A stretch of 42,647 nucleotides of DNA from an uncultured Dysosmobacter sp. (GTDB taxonomy: Bacteria; Bacillota; Clostridia; Oscillospirales; Oscillospiraceae). The stretch spans positions 1 through 42,647 of the forward strand of contig NZ_CANRMB010000031.1 of the NCBI RefSeq assembly GCF_947631635.1, given 5' to 3'. Below, piece by piece: positions 24,187 to 32,064 of the stretch. Under the pieces are notes generated by a model that worked only from the letters and a program-made list of their open reading frames with translations, did no database searches and had not been told where the DNA came from. The position numbers and the translations under genes were made by a program. Positions within the stretch are counted from its first letter, which is position 1; the number at the start of each line of letters is the position of its first letter.

Positions 24187-24576
24187 ATGGAAATGAAGGG
24201 ATTTCCCACCAGCGCGGATATCTATCTGGAGCTGGACGGCAGAAAGGTGGCGGTGGTGCAGAGCTACACCGCAAGGGCGAGCAAGTCCTCCCAGAGCGTG
24301 GAGGCCTTTGGCGAGAGCGAGCCGGTGGCCACCATCGAGGGACAGAAGAAATACACGCTGGAACTGACCCGGCTGTATGCCACGGACGACGCGGTGTCTG
24401 ACGGTATCAACTTTTATGACCTGCGGGATTTCTTCCTGGTCATCTGCAAGCCGGACCGCAAGATCATTTACAGCGGATGTGAGTGGAGCACCATCCATGA
24501 GGAGGGACAGCTGAACGCCATGGTGGCGGAGAAGATCACCGTGGTGGCCTCCAAACGGATCGAGACCCGGGCATGA
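24187..24576 (+). CDS. Phage tail tube protein
   Basis: 129 residues of the XkdM type. GFPTSADIYLELDGRKVAVV and SYTARASKSSQSVEAFGESE are typical of tube subunits, with IEGQKKYTLELTRLYATDDA in the middle. The ribosome site AAGGAGGACGGCAT is strong, fitting a highly expressed structural protein. It follows the sheath by 12 bp, as expected. Confidence 0.9.
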   Translation: MEMKGFPTSADIYLELDGRKVAVVQSYTARASKSSQSVEAFGESEPVATIEGQKKYTLELTRLYATDDAVSDGINFYDLRDFFLVICKPDRKIIYSGCEWSTIHEEGQLNAMVAEKITVVASKRIETRA

Positions 24577-24884
24577 GGGAGATCGACGAGCTGCGGCCCA
24601 TGACGGCGGGCCGCCTGCTGGAGCTTTGGCGGGAGAGCCGGGAGCTGGCGGAGGACGGATTGGAGCGAACGCTGCTCTGCAATGCCCGGGTGCTGGCGGC
24701 CTGCTGCTTCTTCCAGGGGGAGCCGGTGTACGGCGGCGAGATGGAGGTGCTGGCCGACCTGACGGGACGGCAGATGGAGACGCTGCTGCGGCGTCTGGCA
24801 GAGGGCGGCGCTGCCGCGGCATCACGGGAGACGGTGAATCCGGCCTTTGACCGGCAGCGGTTTGAGGCGCTTGGGGGAGTGTGA
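24573..24884 (+). CDS. Putative tail assembly chaperone (XkdN position)
   Basis: 103 residues, mostly helical (RPMTAGRLLELWRESRELAE, LTGRQMETLLRRLAEGGAAA). It overlaps the tube gene by ATGA. In PBSX-like clusters the gene after the tube is the assembly chaperone that coats the tape measure, sometimes with a frameshifted extension. No slippery site was identified. The assignment rests on position and size. Confidence 0.5.
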   Translation: MREIDELRPMTAGRLLELWRESRELAEDGLERTLLCNARVLAACCFFQGEPVYGGEMEVLADLTGRQMETLLRRLAEGGAAAASRETVNPAFDRQRFEALGGV

Positions 24885-24889
24885 CGGAG

Positions 24890-25447
24890 ATGGACTATAT
24901 ACAGGAGGAATTGGCGCGGCAGAGGCTGGCGCTGGCCCTGCTGATGATGGGCGGCCGGACGCAGGACCCCACGGAAGGACCTCCGGAGACAGGGGAGCGG
25001 GAGCCCCTGTTCCCGGAGGGGCAGCGGCGGCCGGCCGAAGGCGGGGCGAGAGACAGGGACGGTCTTTGGCCCTGGCAAAAGAGGCCGGACGGTGCGGCTT
25101 TGGAACAGCGCGTTTGGAAGAGAACGGATATGGGACAGGCGACTCCGCAGGAGTGGAGAATGGCTGGAGAAAGCCGTTTGGACCCATGGGATTTTTCGGA
25201 GGAGACCTTGGACGGCGGCTTGATGGCGGAGAATTTTGGAGAGCGGCCTGCCCGGGCCGGGGAGACCGGAGTGGCTGGCACCGGGGACCCGGCGGAGCAG
25301 GCCGCGCCGCCGGAGAGCGCGGTCCGGGAGCGGACGGTGACGGAGGTCCTGTGGGCAGCGCCGGAGCGGGCGCTGGGGCCGGGAGAGCTGTCCAGAGCAT
25401 TTCAACGGGACGCCAGGCGCTATGACGGCGGCTTTGTCCTGTACTGA
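24890..25447 (+). CDS. Unrecognised 185-residue protein in the tape-measure slot
   Basis: A short N-terminal amphipathic helix ([20 protein letters not shown]) leads to a long Pro/Gly/Glu/Arg-rich, probably disordered middle. The C-terminal helical motif is [20 protein letters not shown]. It sits exactly where PBSX-type clusters carry the 700-1,300-residue tape measure, and nothing else in the cluster could fill that role. It has no TM segment and no long coiled coil. It may be a miniature tape measure, an adaptor left after tape-measure loss, or unrelated. ATG 24890 has GGGGGAG 10 nt upstream; GTG 24881 is alternative. Confidence 0.6.
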   Translation: MDYIQEELARQRLALALLMMGGRTQDPTEGPPETGEREPLFPEGQRRPAEGGARDRDGLWPWQKRPDGAALEQRVWKRTDMGQATPQEWRMAGESRLDPWDFSEETLDGGLMAENFGERPARAGETGVAGTGDPAEQAAPPESAVRERTVTEVLWAAPERALGPGELSRAFQRDARRYDGGFVLY

Positions 25448-25461
25448 GAGGGGAGACCGAT

Positions 25462-26046
25462 ATGAGGCTGACACCCATGCGGTATAAGAATTTTACATGG
25501 CCCCATAACCCGGAGATCTACGCGGTGGAGTACCGGCGGCAGGTGGCGGCCCACAAGGTGCCCTTTGGGCGGTGTGTGCTGCAGGACCTGGGCTGTACCT
25601 ACCGGGTCCTGCGGGGAGAGGGCGTTTTCTCGGGAGAGGGCGCCTACCGGCAGTTTCGGGAGCTGGCGGAGGTGTTTCAGGAGAGCGGACCGGGACTTTT
25701 GATCCATCCGGTGTGGCAGGCGGAGCGGGTCTACTTCGTGGAGCTGAAGGTGGAGGAGAAGCCGCTGCCGGACTATGTGCGGTACAGCTTCATCTTTTGG
25801 GAGGACTGGAGCGGATACAGCGGCGGACTGACAGAGCAGGACAGCGGCGTTGGGGCCTGGACGGGCGGTCAGGCAGGGACCAGCCGAGGGGAAACCGCTT
25901 CAGCGGTTTATACCGTCAAAAAAGGGGATACCCTATGGGGCATCGCAAAGCGGTATGATGTGACGCTGGCTTCGCTGATCGCAGCCAATCCGCAGATCAA
26001 AAACCCCAATCTGATCTATCCGGGAGATGGGGTGAAGATTCCATGA
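25462..26046 (+). CDS. XkdP-like baseplate protein with C-terminal LysM
   Basis: 194 residues. The N-terminal 120 residues ([60 protein letters not shown]) form the domain of PBSX XkdP-type proteins. A Gly/Ser linker then leads to one LysM repeat, [20 protein letters not shown], ending [13 protein letters not shown]. LysM binds peptidoglycan and is thought to hold the hub against the cell wall. The stop overlaps the ATG of the next gene. Confidence 0.85.
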   Translation: MRLTPMRYKNFTWPHNPEIYAVEYRRQVAAHKVPFGRCVLQDLGCTYRVLRGEGVFSGEGAYRQFRELAEVFQESGPGLLIHPVWQAERVYFVELKVEEKPLPDYVRYSFIFWEDWSGYSGGLTEQDSGVGAWTGGQAGTSRGETASAVYTVKKGDTLWGIAKRYDVTLASLIAANPQIKNPNLIYPGDGVKIP

Positions 26047-26990
26047 CGGGACGGATCATTACCAGCGACCACCGTGTATTTGACCTGCCCGCGCCCCTTT
26101 CCTGGAAGGTGACGCATACGGGGACGGTGCCATGTGACAGTTACTCCATCACCGTTTTGTACGAGAAGGACATGGCGGAGGCGCTGCATCTGGCGGCGGG
26201 ATTCGCGGCTTTTGAGAACGGCGAGACGATGCTTCGCGGCATCGTGGATGAATACACGGTGGACTTGGAGGCGGACGGCCTGACGGCCACCATAACAGGG
26301 CGGGGGTACGCAGCCCGGCTGCTGGATAATGAGTCCCGGCCGCTGACGTATCAGGACGCGACGCTGGCGGAGATCGTGCGGCGCCATGTGACGCCCTATG
26401 GCATCTCCTGCGGAGCCCTGGCGGATGTGCGGGCAAGCTCCGTATACACGGTGGCGGCGGGGAGCAGTCAGTGGAAGGCGCTGGAGGGCTTTTGCCGGAC
26501 CTACGGCGGCTTCTCGCCCCGGTTCAGCCGGGACGGGAAGCTGCTGGCGGCGCCGGAACAGAACAATGGGAGAAAGCTCCTCATCGGAGATGGGGACCCG
26601 GTGCTGTCCTGCACTCTGCGGGAGGACCACTACGGCGTGCTGACGGAGGTGCTGGTCATCGACAAGACCAGAAATGTGTCCTATGACGTGAAAAATCAAG
26701 ATATGATCAAGCGGGGCGGACAGTGCCGCCGGGTGGTGTATACCCCGGGACAGAGCACCTGGGCGGCCATGCGGTACACCGGAGCGTATCAGATCCAGCG
26801 GTCCAGGGAGGACGAGAAGTCCATCGTGCTGCGCCTGCCGGGGAGTTTTCTGGCATGTCCGGGGGATATCGTGGAGCTGGATATGGAGCGGATGGGACTG
26901 ACGGGGACCTTCCGGGTGGCGGAGGCTGAAAACGAGTTTTCCGCGGAAAAGGGGGCCGCTGTAACGCTGACACTAAAGGAGAGGATATGA
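26043..26990 (+). CDS. Baseplate hub protein (XkdQ/gpD-like)
   Basis: 315 residues. The start region [20 protein letters not shown], the [20 protein letters not shown] segment, [10 protein letters not shown] and the closing [20 protein letters not shown] plus TLTLKERI are the pattern of XkdQ hub proteins, related to gp27/gpD. It would form the trimeric hub above the spike. It is linked to both neighbours by overlap or 1-bp spacing. Confidence 0.88.
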   Translation: MTGRIITSDHRVFDLPAPLSWKVTHTGTVPCDSYSITVLYEKDMAEALHLAAGFAAFENGETMLRGIVDEYTVDLEADGLTATITGRGYAARLLDNESRPLTYQDATLAEIVRRHVTPYGISCGALADVRASSVYTVAAGSSQWKALEGFCRTYGGFSPRFSRDGKLLAAPEQNNGRKLLIGDGDPVLSCTLREDHYGVLTEVLVIDKTRNVSYDVKNQDMIKRGGQCRRVVYTPGQSTWAAMRYTGAYQIQRSREDEKSIVLRLPGSFLACPGDIVELDMERMGLTGTFRVAEAENEFSAEKGAAVTLTLKERI

Positions 26991-26991
26991 G

Positions 26992-27402
26992 ATGTGGCTT
27001 TCCAAACAGATGAAGCCCGCTGTGCCGACGGCTGACGCGGATCTGGGCGTGACAACGATCGCCGGGGACAGCGTGGGCGTTATGACCCGGGGCGAGGTGC
27101 GGGCGCTGCCGGTCTATGGGCCGGGCGGCTATGTATGGCTGCCGGAGAGCGGCGGGGCGGTGCTGGTGGTCAAGGGCGGCCCCGGCGGCGAGGAGCAGTG
27201 CGTGGCCGGAATGAAGCAGCGGCCTATGCCGAAGGGGATGCGGCCGGGAGAGGTCATGGTGTATGGACCGGGGAAGAACTCGATCTATTTGAAGAAGGAT
27301 GGGACCGTGGTGCTGGAGGGGACGCGGATCGCCGTTGAGGGGGACTTAACGATCAACGGCGTGCCCTATAAGCCCTGTACCTGCGGCGAGTTGGAGGCGT
27401 GA
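26992..27402 (+). CDS. Baseplate spike protein (gpV/XkdR-position, OB fold plus beta-helix)
   Basis: 136 residues. The N-terminal part (GVTTIAGDSVGVMTRGEVRA, VLVVKGGPGGEEQCVAGMKQ) suits a degenerate OB domain. The C-terminal part, PGEVMVYGPGKNSIYLKKDG then VVLEGTRIAVEGDLTINGVP, is the repeating strand pattern of contractile-tail spikes. It is much shorter than typical gpV (about 200 residues). The end CTCGELEA has two Cys, but no HxH iron-binding tip was seen. Confidence 0.75.
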   Translation: MWLSKQMKPAVPTADADLGVTTIAGDSVGVMTRGEVRALPVYGPGGYVWLPESGGAVLVVKGGPGGEEQCVAGMKQRPMPKGMRPGEVMVYGPGKNSIYLKKDGTVVLEGTRIAVEGDLTINGVPYKPCTCGELEA

Positions 27403-27403
27403 G

Positions 27404-27757
27404 ATGGAATTGCAGCTGAGAGATGGGGATTATATCCCCAACGGCGCCGGCGGTCTGCGGCGGGTGACCGGCAGGGAGGCGCTTTTGCAGCGGATGCTGT
27501 TCAGGCTGACGGCCCGGCGGGGAAGCTTCCCCTTTTGGGAGGACCTTGGCAGCAGGCTGTGGCAGCTGGGACAGGTACCGGCTGTTCAGCGGCAGAGCGC
27601 CGCGAAGCAATATGTGGCGGAGGCGCTGGCGGAGGAGCCTGGACTGCGGGTGGATTCCGTGGAACTGACGGAGACAGGCGATGGTGCGGCGGCGCTGCTG
27701 GTGGAGCTGTTCTATGAGGGGGAGCGGCTGACGGCGGCGCTGGACATCCAATTGTGA
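27404..27757 (+). CDS. Baseplate wedge protein, gp25/XkdS-like
   Basis: 117 residues. LRDGDYIPNGAGGLRRVTGR and EALLQRMLFRLTARRGSFPF followed by WEDLGSRLWQL are the familiar core of gp25-like/DUF2634 wedge proteins. These initiate sheath polymerisation at the baseplate. The EPR-type motif of T4 gp25 is not exact here. It follows the spike gene by 1 bp. Confidence 0.82.
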   Translation: MELQLRDGDYIPNGAGGLRRVTGREALLQRMLFRLTARRGSFPFWEDLGSRLWQLGQVPAVQRQSAAKQYVAEALAEEPGLRVDSVELTETGDGAAALLVELFYEGERLTAALDIQL

Positions 27758-27770
27758 GGGGGGAGAACGG

Positions 27771-28829
27771 GTGAAGAGTATCGAAGAGATCTATGGGGCG
27801 TTGATGGAGGCGTTTGGCCGGCGGGCAGGGTTTGTGCCGGAGGAGAGTTGTGACCTATCGGTGCGCCTGTGGGCTGCGGCAGCGCAGATCCAGGCATTGG
27901 GTATCCAGGCGGACTGGGTGCTGGACCAGAGCTTCCCGCAGACGGCGCAGGGCATTTATCTGGACCGCCACGCGGCCATGCGGGGTCTGGAACGGGCACC
28001 GGCATCAAAGGCTGTGGGAGTCCTGCGCTTTTTGGTGGACATGGCGCCTTCCGCAGATATCACGATCCCGGCGGATACGGTGTGTATGACGGCGGAGGAG
28101 GTGCGGTTCCGCACGAGGGAGGCGGCGGTTCTGCGGGCCGGGACGCTGTCAGCCGATGCGGCGGCGGAGGCTCTGGAGGGCGGAAGCAAGGGCAATGCCG
28201 TGCCGGGAGCGGTGTCGATTTTGACAGCGTGTCCCATCGCGGTGACCGGTGTGACAAACCCGGCGGCCTTTACCGGCGGCAGCGACGCGGAGGACGACGA
28301 GACTCTGCGGCAGCGCATTTTGGAGAGCTACCAGAGGCTCCCCAATGGCGCCAACGCGGCATGGTATGAACAGACGGCCATGGGACATGCCGGTGTGGCG
28401 GCGGCGAGAGCGGTTGGCAGAGCCAGAGGGATCGGCACGGTGGACGTGTACGTAGCCGGAGAGAGCGGACAGCCGACGGCGGAGCTGCTGGCAGAGCTGC
28501 AGGCGGAATTGCAGGAGAAACGGGAGATCGCCGTGGACGTACAGGTAAAAGCGCCGGCGGTCAAAACGGTGGATGTATCGGTGGCGGTGACTGTCCGGGA
28601 GGGGGCGGACTTTCCCACGGTCAAGACGGCGGCGGAGCAGGCGGTCATCAATTTCTTCGGCGGGCGGCTGCTAGGACAGCCGGTGCGGCTGGCGGAGCTG
28701 GGCAGCCGGATCTACGCGGTGGAGGATGTGATAAATTACCGCTTTTCCGCACCAACGGCGGATCTGGCGGCGGACGACACGGTGCTCCCTATGCTGGGGA
28801 CGCTGACGGTGACGGAGATGGAGGCGTAA
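27771..28829 (+). CDS. Baseplate J/gp47 family protein (XkdT-like)
   Basis: 352 residues. Family features are SVRLWAAAAQIQALGIQADW, PQTAQGIYLDRHAAMRGLER, the TGGSDAEDDETLRQRILESY motif and the C-terminal ADLAADDTVLPMLGTLTVTE segment. It forms the wedge dimer linking hub and tail periphery. The start is GTG 27771 behind GGGGGGAGAACGG. It is three bp from the next gene. Confidence 0.92.
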   Translation: MKSIEEIYGALMEAFGRRAGFVPEESCDLSVRLWAAAAQIQALGIQADWVLDQSFPQTAQGIYLDRHAAMRGLERAPASKAVGVLRFLVDMAPSADITIPADTVCMTAEEVRFRTREAAVLRAGTLSADAAAEALEGGSKGNAVPGAVSILTACPIAVTGVTNPAAFTGGSDAEDDETLRQRILESYQRLPNGANAAWYEQTAMGHAGVAAARAVGRARGIGTVDVYVAGESGQPTAELLAELQAELQEKREIAVDVQVKAPAVKTVDVSVAVTVREGADFPTVKTAAEQAVINFFGGRLLGQPVRLAELGSRIYAVEDVINYRFSAPTADLAADDTVLPMLGTLTVTEMEA

Positions 28830-28832
28830 CAG

Positions 28833-29405
28833 ATGTATGAACAGTATCTGCGAAACCTGCTGGCGCCGCTGGGCGTCTATGACCTGCGTGCGAACTCCAT
28901 CAACAGCGCGGAGCTCTATGCGCTGGGCACCGTGCTGGATCTGGTGAACGGACGCATTGAGCACGCGGAGCGGGAGACGTTGACGGCGACGGCAGAGGAC
29001 GAGGGACTCTCCCGCCGGGAGACACTGTTTGCCCGCCGCCCCGCGGCCGTGACACCGGAGGAGCGGCGGGCGGCCATCGCGGCACTGCTTCAGATCAATG
29101 GAGACAGCCTGACACCGGGAGAGATCAACCGGACGATCCGGGGCTGCGGCATCCGGGCCAAGGCGTTGGAGCTGGGCGGCGGGAAGCTGCGGGTGATCTT
29201 CCCGGAGGTGGCCGGTGTCCCGGCGGAGTTTGAGCAGATCCAGAAAATCATTTTGGATATTCTGCCCTGTCATCTGGGCGTGGAATTTTATTTCCGCTAC
29301 CTGACCTGGGCGGAATGCGAGCAGGCAGGCTTTACCTGGGCTGCTGTCAAGGCGGCGGGGCACACCTGGGAGAGCTTTCAGCTGGCGGTGCCGCCGGAGG
29401 ACTGA
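28833..29405 (+). CDS. XkdU-like (DUF2313/gpI-like) baseplate protein
   Basis: 190 residues. It opens MYEQYLRNLLAPLGVYDLRA and carries TVLDLVNGRIEHAERETLTA and LSRRETLFARRPAAVTPEER, matching the YmfQ/XkdU family. The C-terminal tail EQAGFTWAAVKAAGHTWESF is distinctive. In related phages the next gene is the tail fibre; here the structural genes stop and a deacetylase gene follows after 83 bp. Confidence 0.85.
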   Translation: MYEQYLRNLLAPLGVYDLRANSINSAELYALGTVLDLVNGRIEHAERETLTATAEDEGLSRRETLFARRPAAVTPEERRAAIAALLQINGDSLTPGEINRTIRGCGIRAKALELGGGKLRVIFPEVAGVPAEFEQIQKIILDILPCHLGVEFYFRYLTWAECEQAGFTWAAVKAAGHTWESFQLAVPPED

Positions 29406-29488
29406 GTGAACAGGCTGTCCCGCATAATCGGCGCGCAGATGCACAGAATGAGAGCAATGCATTTTGCTGAAATGGGAGGTATCTGCAT

Positions 29489-30319
29489 ATGTTTCAAATC
29501 CGCCGCCGGTATGTGGTGATGATCGTGGGACTGGCGCTGGTCCTGTTCATCGCGGGGAATCTATATTTGTTGGACCAAAGGGAGAAGTCTGTGACAACGG
29601 TGGGAGAGGCCGCCGTCCCCGCGTCCACGGACAACTGGGGCCTTTCCTTCCAGACGGAGGGAGAAGCGCCTGTGGGCAATGCCAGCGTATCGGACCTGGC
29701 CCGGTATGACGCCTATTATCTGGGGGACACCTCGAAAAAGGTGATCTATCTGACTTTTGACTGTGGGTATGAGAACGGATATACGGAAAAGATTTTGGAT
29801 GCGCTGAAGAAACACAATGCCCCAGCCGCCTTTTTTGTGGTGGGCAATATGATCGAGACGGCGCCGGATATTATCCGCCGCATGGCGGACGAGGGGCATG
29901 TTGTGGGAAACCACACCTTCAACCACCCGGATATGTCCGCCATCTCGGAACAGGCGGCCTTCCAAAAGGAACTGGATGACCTGGCGGCGCTTTACCAGGA
30001 GACAACGGGGAAGGAGCTGCCGAGGTTTTACAGGCCGCCCCAGGGGAAGTACAGCGAGGAAAATCTGAAACAGGCGCAGGCGCTGGGCTACCGGACGATT
30101 TTGTGGAGCCTGGCCTATGTGGACTGGTACGTGGACAATCAGCCTACGGCGGAGCAGGCATACGCCAAGCTGCTGCCGCGCATCCATGACGGCGCCATCG
30201 TCCTGCTGCACTCCACATCCAAGACCAATGCGGACATTCTGGACGAGCTGCTGACAAAGTGGGAGGACATGGGGTATACCTTCGCATCCCTGTATGACCT
30301 GCCGGCACAGACGCGCTGA
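29489..30319 (+). CDS. PdaA-like polysaccharide deacetylase, membrane anchored
   Basis: 276 residues. An N-terminal signal anchor (VVMIVGLALVLFIAGNLYLL) precedes a CE4 NodB-homology domain. Catalytic motifs in order are LTFDCGYENGYT (base Asp), HTFNHPDM (metal His pair), RFYRPPQGKYSE and IVLLHS. The FDxGYENG variant is the one found in PdaA, which deacetylates muramic acid for delta-lactam formation in spore cortex. The PdaA role is inference from that motif. It lies between the baseplate genes and the lysis genes, with GGGAGGTATCTGCAT before the ATG. It may be a host-type gene trapped in the cluster or serve particle release. Confidence 0.9.
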   Translation: MFQIRRRYVVMIVGLALVLFIAGNLYLLDQREKSVTTVGEAAVPASTDNWGLSFQTEGEAPVGNASVSDLARYDAYYLGDTSKKVIYLTFDCGYENGYTEKILDALKKHNAPAAFFVVGNMIETAPDIIRRMADEGHVVGNHTFNHPDMSAISEQAAFQKELDDLAALYQETTGKELPRFYRPPQGKYSEENLKQAQALGYRTILWSLAYVDWYVDNQPTAEQAYAKLLPRIHDGAIVLLHSTSKTNADILDELLTKWEDMGYTFASLYDLPAQTR

Positions 30320-30330
30320 CTGATGAAAAG

Positions 30331-30362
30331 CTCCGCCGCGGGGACAGGACCCTGCGGCGGAG
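30331..30362 (+). terminator. Hairpin after the deacetylase gene, weak terminator
   Basis: CTCCGCCGC (30331-30339) pairs with GCGGCGGAG (30354-30362) across GGGGACAGGACCCT. There is no T-run, so it is an attenuator or stability hairpin at best. Confidence 0.35.
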
Positions 30363-30440
30363 TTCCCATGCGGGAAAGCCGGAGGGACGGGGATATGGGA
30401 ACTGGAAGCATGATGAAAAAGCGAGGAGGGATATCCATCG

Positions 30441-30722
30441 TTGTATATTTCCATTGAGACAGTGCATGGCGTGGCAAAGCTCCTGGGCAGCCTGACTGTT
30501 ATTGGCGGAGCGCTGTGGACGCTGTACCGTTTTTTGGAACGGGATAAGAAACAGGGGAAGATCATCCGCGATATCCAGGAGGAGCAGACGCTGCTGTGCT
30601 ACGGCATTCGGGCGTGCCTGCAGGGACTGGCGGAGCAGGGCTGTGACGGACCGGTCCACGACGCGCTGGACAGGCTGGACCGGCATTTGAACCAAAAGGC
30701 ACACAGCGAGACGGCGGGATGA
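30441..30722 (+). CDS. Small membrane protein, XhlA/holin-accessory position
   Basis: 93 residues. One TM segment (LLGSLTVIGGALWTLYRFLE) is followed by a long charged cytoplasmic helix (DKKQGKIIRDIQEEQTLLCY) and a polar tail. The start is TTG 30441 behind GAGGAGGG. With the next two genes it makes a row of three small membrane proteins directly before the lysin, as in phage lysis modules. It is not a clear match to a named holin family. Confidence 0.65.
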   Translation: MYISIETVHGVAKLLGSLTVIGGALWTLYRFLERDKKQGKIIRDIQEEQTLLCYGIRACLQGLAEQGCDGPVHDALDRLDRHLNQKAHSETAG

Positions 30723-31006
30723 CCATGGAACAGAGAAAATGGACCATGAGCAAGATCATTGCCCTGGGGATCCTGCTGGTGGATGGGAGCGCTACATACA
30801 TCGTTCTCGGGCTGTGCGGCATTGCCATCCTGCGGGATTTCAGCGGCGCACTGCCATATCTGACCGCGCTGATCGGGGCGCTCCAGGCGGCCACGGGATA
30901 TGTGCTGGGGGCTTACTTTCGGAAAAGCGGCAGGGAAAATACCAGGGGCGGCATCGTCTATGACGCCGCGCGAAGCGCTTGGGAGAACAATTTCAATGAT
31001 TTATAG
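30719..31006 (+). CDS. Small two-TM protein of the lysis module
   Basis: 95 residues. Two hydrophobic segments (SKIIALGILLVDGSATYIVL and LPYLTALIGALQAATGYVLG), then a polar tail YFRKSGRENTRGGIVYDAAR. The start ATG overlaps the previous stop codon (ATGA). The hairpin topology and position suggest holin or antiholin. No family was recognised with certainty. Confidence 0.6.
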   Translation: MTMEQRKWTMSKIIALGILLVDGSATYIVLGLCGIAILRDFSGALPYLTALIGALQAATGYVLGAYFRKSGRENTRGGIVYDAARSAWENNFNDL

Positions 31007-31015
31007 GGGAGAGTT

Positions 31016-31234
31016 ATGAGAGAACTGATCGTCAGGCGGGCAGCCAATCTGGTGTCCGTCAAATCCATCGTGACACTGGTGCTCACGGGAGTGTTTGCCT
31101 ATATGGCATATGCTGAGAAGATATCACAGGACTTTATGACCATTTACGCGGTCATTATCGCATTCTACTTCGGCACCCAGAGTCAGAAGGTGCAGGATGC
31201 GGTGGACAAGGCGGCGGACAATGGCGGGCTGTGA
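31016..31234 (+). CDS. Holin-like small membrane protein
   Basis: 72 residues, with two TM helices (VKSIVTLVLTGVFAYMAYAE and FMTIYAVIIAFYFGTQSQKV) and a short charged tail. The FYFGTQS motif is common in holins of Clostridia phages. AGGGGAGAGTT precedes the ATG. It overlaps the lysin start by 14 nt. Confidence 0.7.
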   Translation: MRELIVRRAANLVSVKSIVTLVLTGVFAYMAYAEKISQDFMTIYAVIIAFYFGTQSQKVQDAVDKAADNGGL

Positions 31235-31943
31235 ACAGCTCCTGCGGATCGCCGGGGGAGAGCTGGGCGTCCGGGAATCCCCAGCCGGAAGCAACTGTGT
31301 GAAGTATAACACCGCCTACTACGGCAGAGCGGTCTATGACACGGCAGCCGCGAAATACCCGTGGTGTGTGACGTTTATCTGGTGGCTGTTCCAGCAAGCG
31401 GGCGCACCGGAGCTGTTCTTTGGCGGGGGGAAAACGGCCAGCTGCGGCACGCTGCTGAACTATGCCGAAACGCACGGCTTGTTCGTGGCTGAAAGGTATC
31501 ATCCGGGAGATCTGGTGTTTCTGCGCTTTCACAGCAAGGGCGGCCCGGAGCATGTGGGACTGGTAAAAGAGGTGCGGGCCAATGGAGACCTGGTGACCAT
31601 CGAGGGCAACACCGGCCTGGGGGACGACGCCAACGGCGGCCAGGTCCAGCAGCGGGTGCGGTCCGCGCGGCAGGCAGTGGGAGGATACCGGCCGGAGTAT
31701 GAGGAGGACGACAAAGTGAAAACATATGAGAAACTAAAGGATGTACCGGAGAAGTTCCGGCCGATCATCGACCAGCTTATGGCTGCGGGGATCATCCAGG
31801 GCGACGGCTCCGACCCCAACGGCAACGGCGATGTGATCGGCCTGACCCATGAGCAGGTGCGGACGCTGGTGTTCGTCTACCGGGGCGGCGGCTTTGACCG
31901 CCGGCTGGCGGCGGCCGGACTGGACCCGGCTGTGGAGGCGTGA
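31221..31943 (+). CDS. CHAP-domain endolysin
   Basis: 240 residues. The CHAP amidase/endopeptidase has its catalytic Cys in YPWCVTFIWWLF, the His in GGPEHVGLVKEV and the final polar residue in VTIEGNTG. After about residue 165 a linker leads to a cell-wall-binding-like region (YEKLKDVPEKFRPIIDQLMA, IIQGDG, LTHEQVRTLVFVYR) similar to SLH-type modules. It degrades host peptidoglycan for particle release. Start ATG 31221; the in-frame start at 31197 lies deeper in the holin gene. It is the last gene of the cluster, followed by a terminator. Confidence 0.88.
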   Translation: MAGCEQLLRIAGGELGVRESPAGSNCVKYNTAYYGRAVYDTAAAKYPWCVTFIWWLFQQAGAPELFFGGGKTASCGTLLNYAETHGLFVAERYHPGDLVFLRFHSKGGPEHVGLVKEVRANGDLVTIEGNTGLGDDANGGQVQQRVRSARQAVGGYRPEYEEDDKVKTYEKLKDVPEKFRPIIDQLMAAGIIQGDGSDPNGNGDVIGLTHEQVRTLVFVYRGGGFDRRLAAAGLDPAVEA

Positions 31944-31955
31944 GGAGATCCAATT

Positions 31956-31989
31956 GCGAAAAGGCAGCTCTTTTGAGCTGCCTTTTCGC
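31956..31989. terminator. Strong terminator closing the phage cluster
   Basis: A perfect inverted repeat GCGAAAAGGCAGCTC / GAGCTGCCTTTTCGC. It is the right-hand limit of the co-directional phage genes. Confidence 0.85.
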
Positions 31990-32064
31990 ATATCTGCCCC
32001 GCTGCGGATTCCCTTTTTGCAGGATCTATGATACGATACAACAGCAGAAAAGGAGATGATCCCG

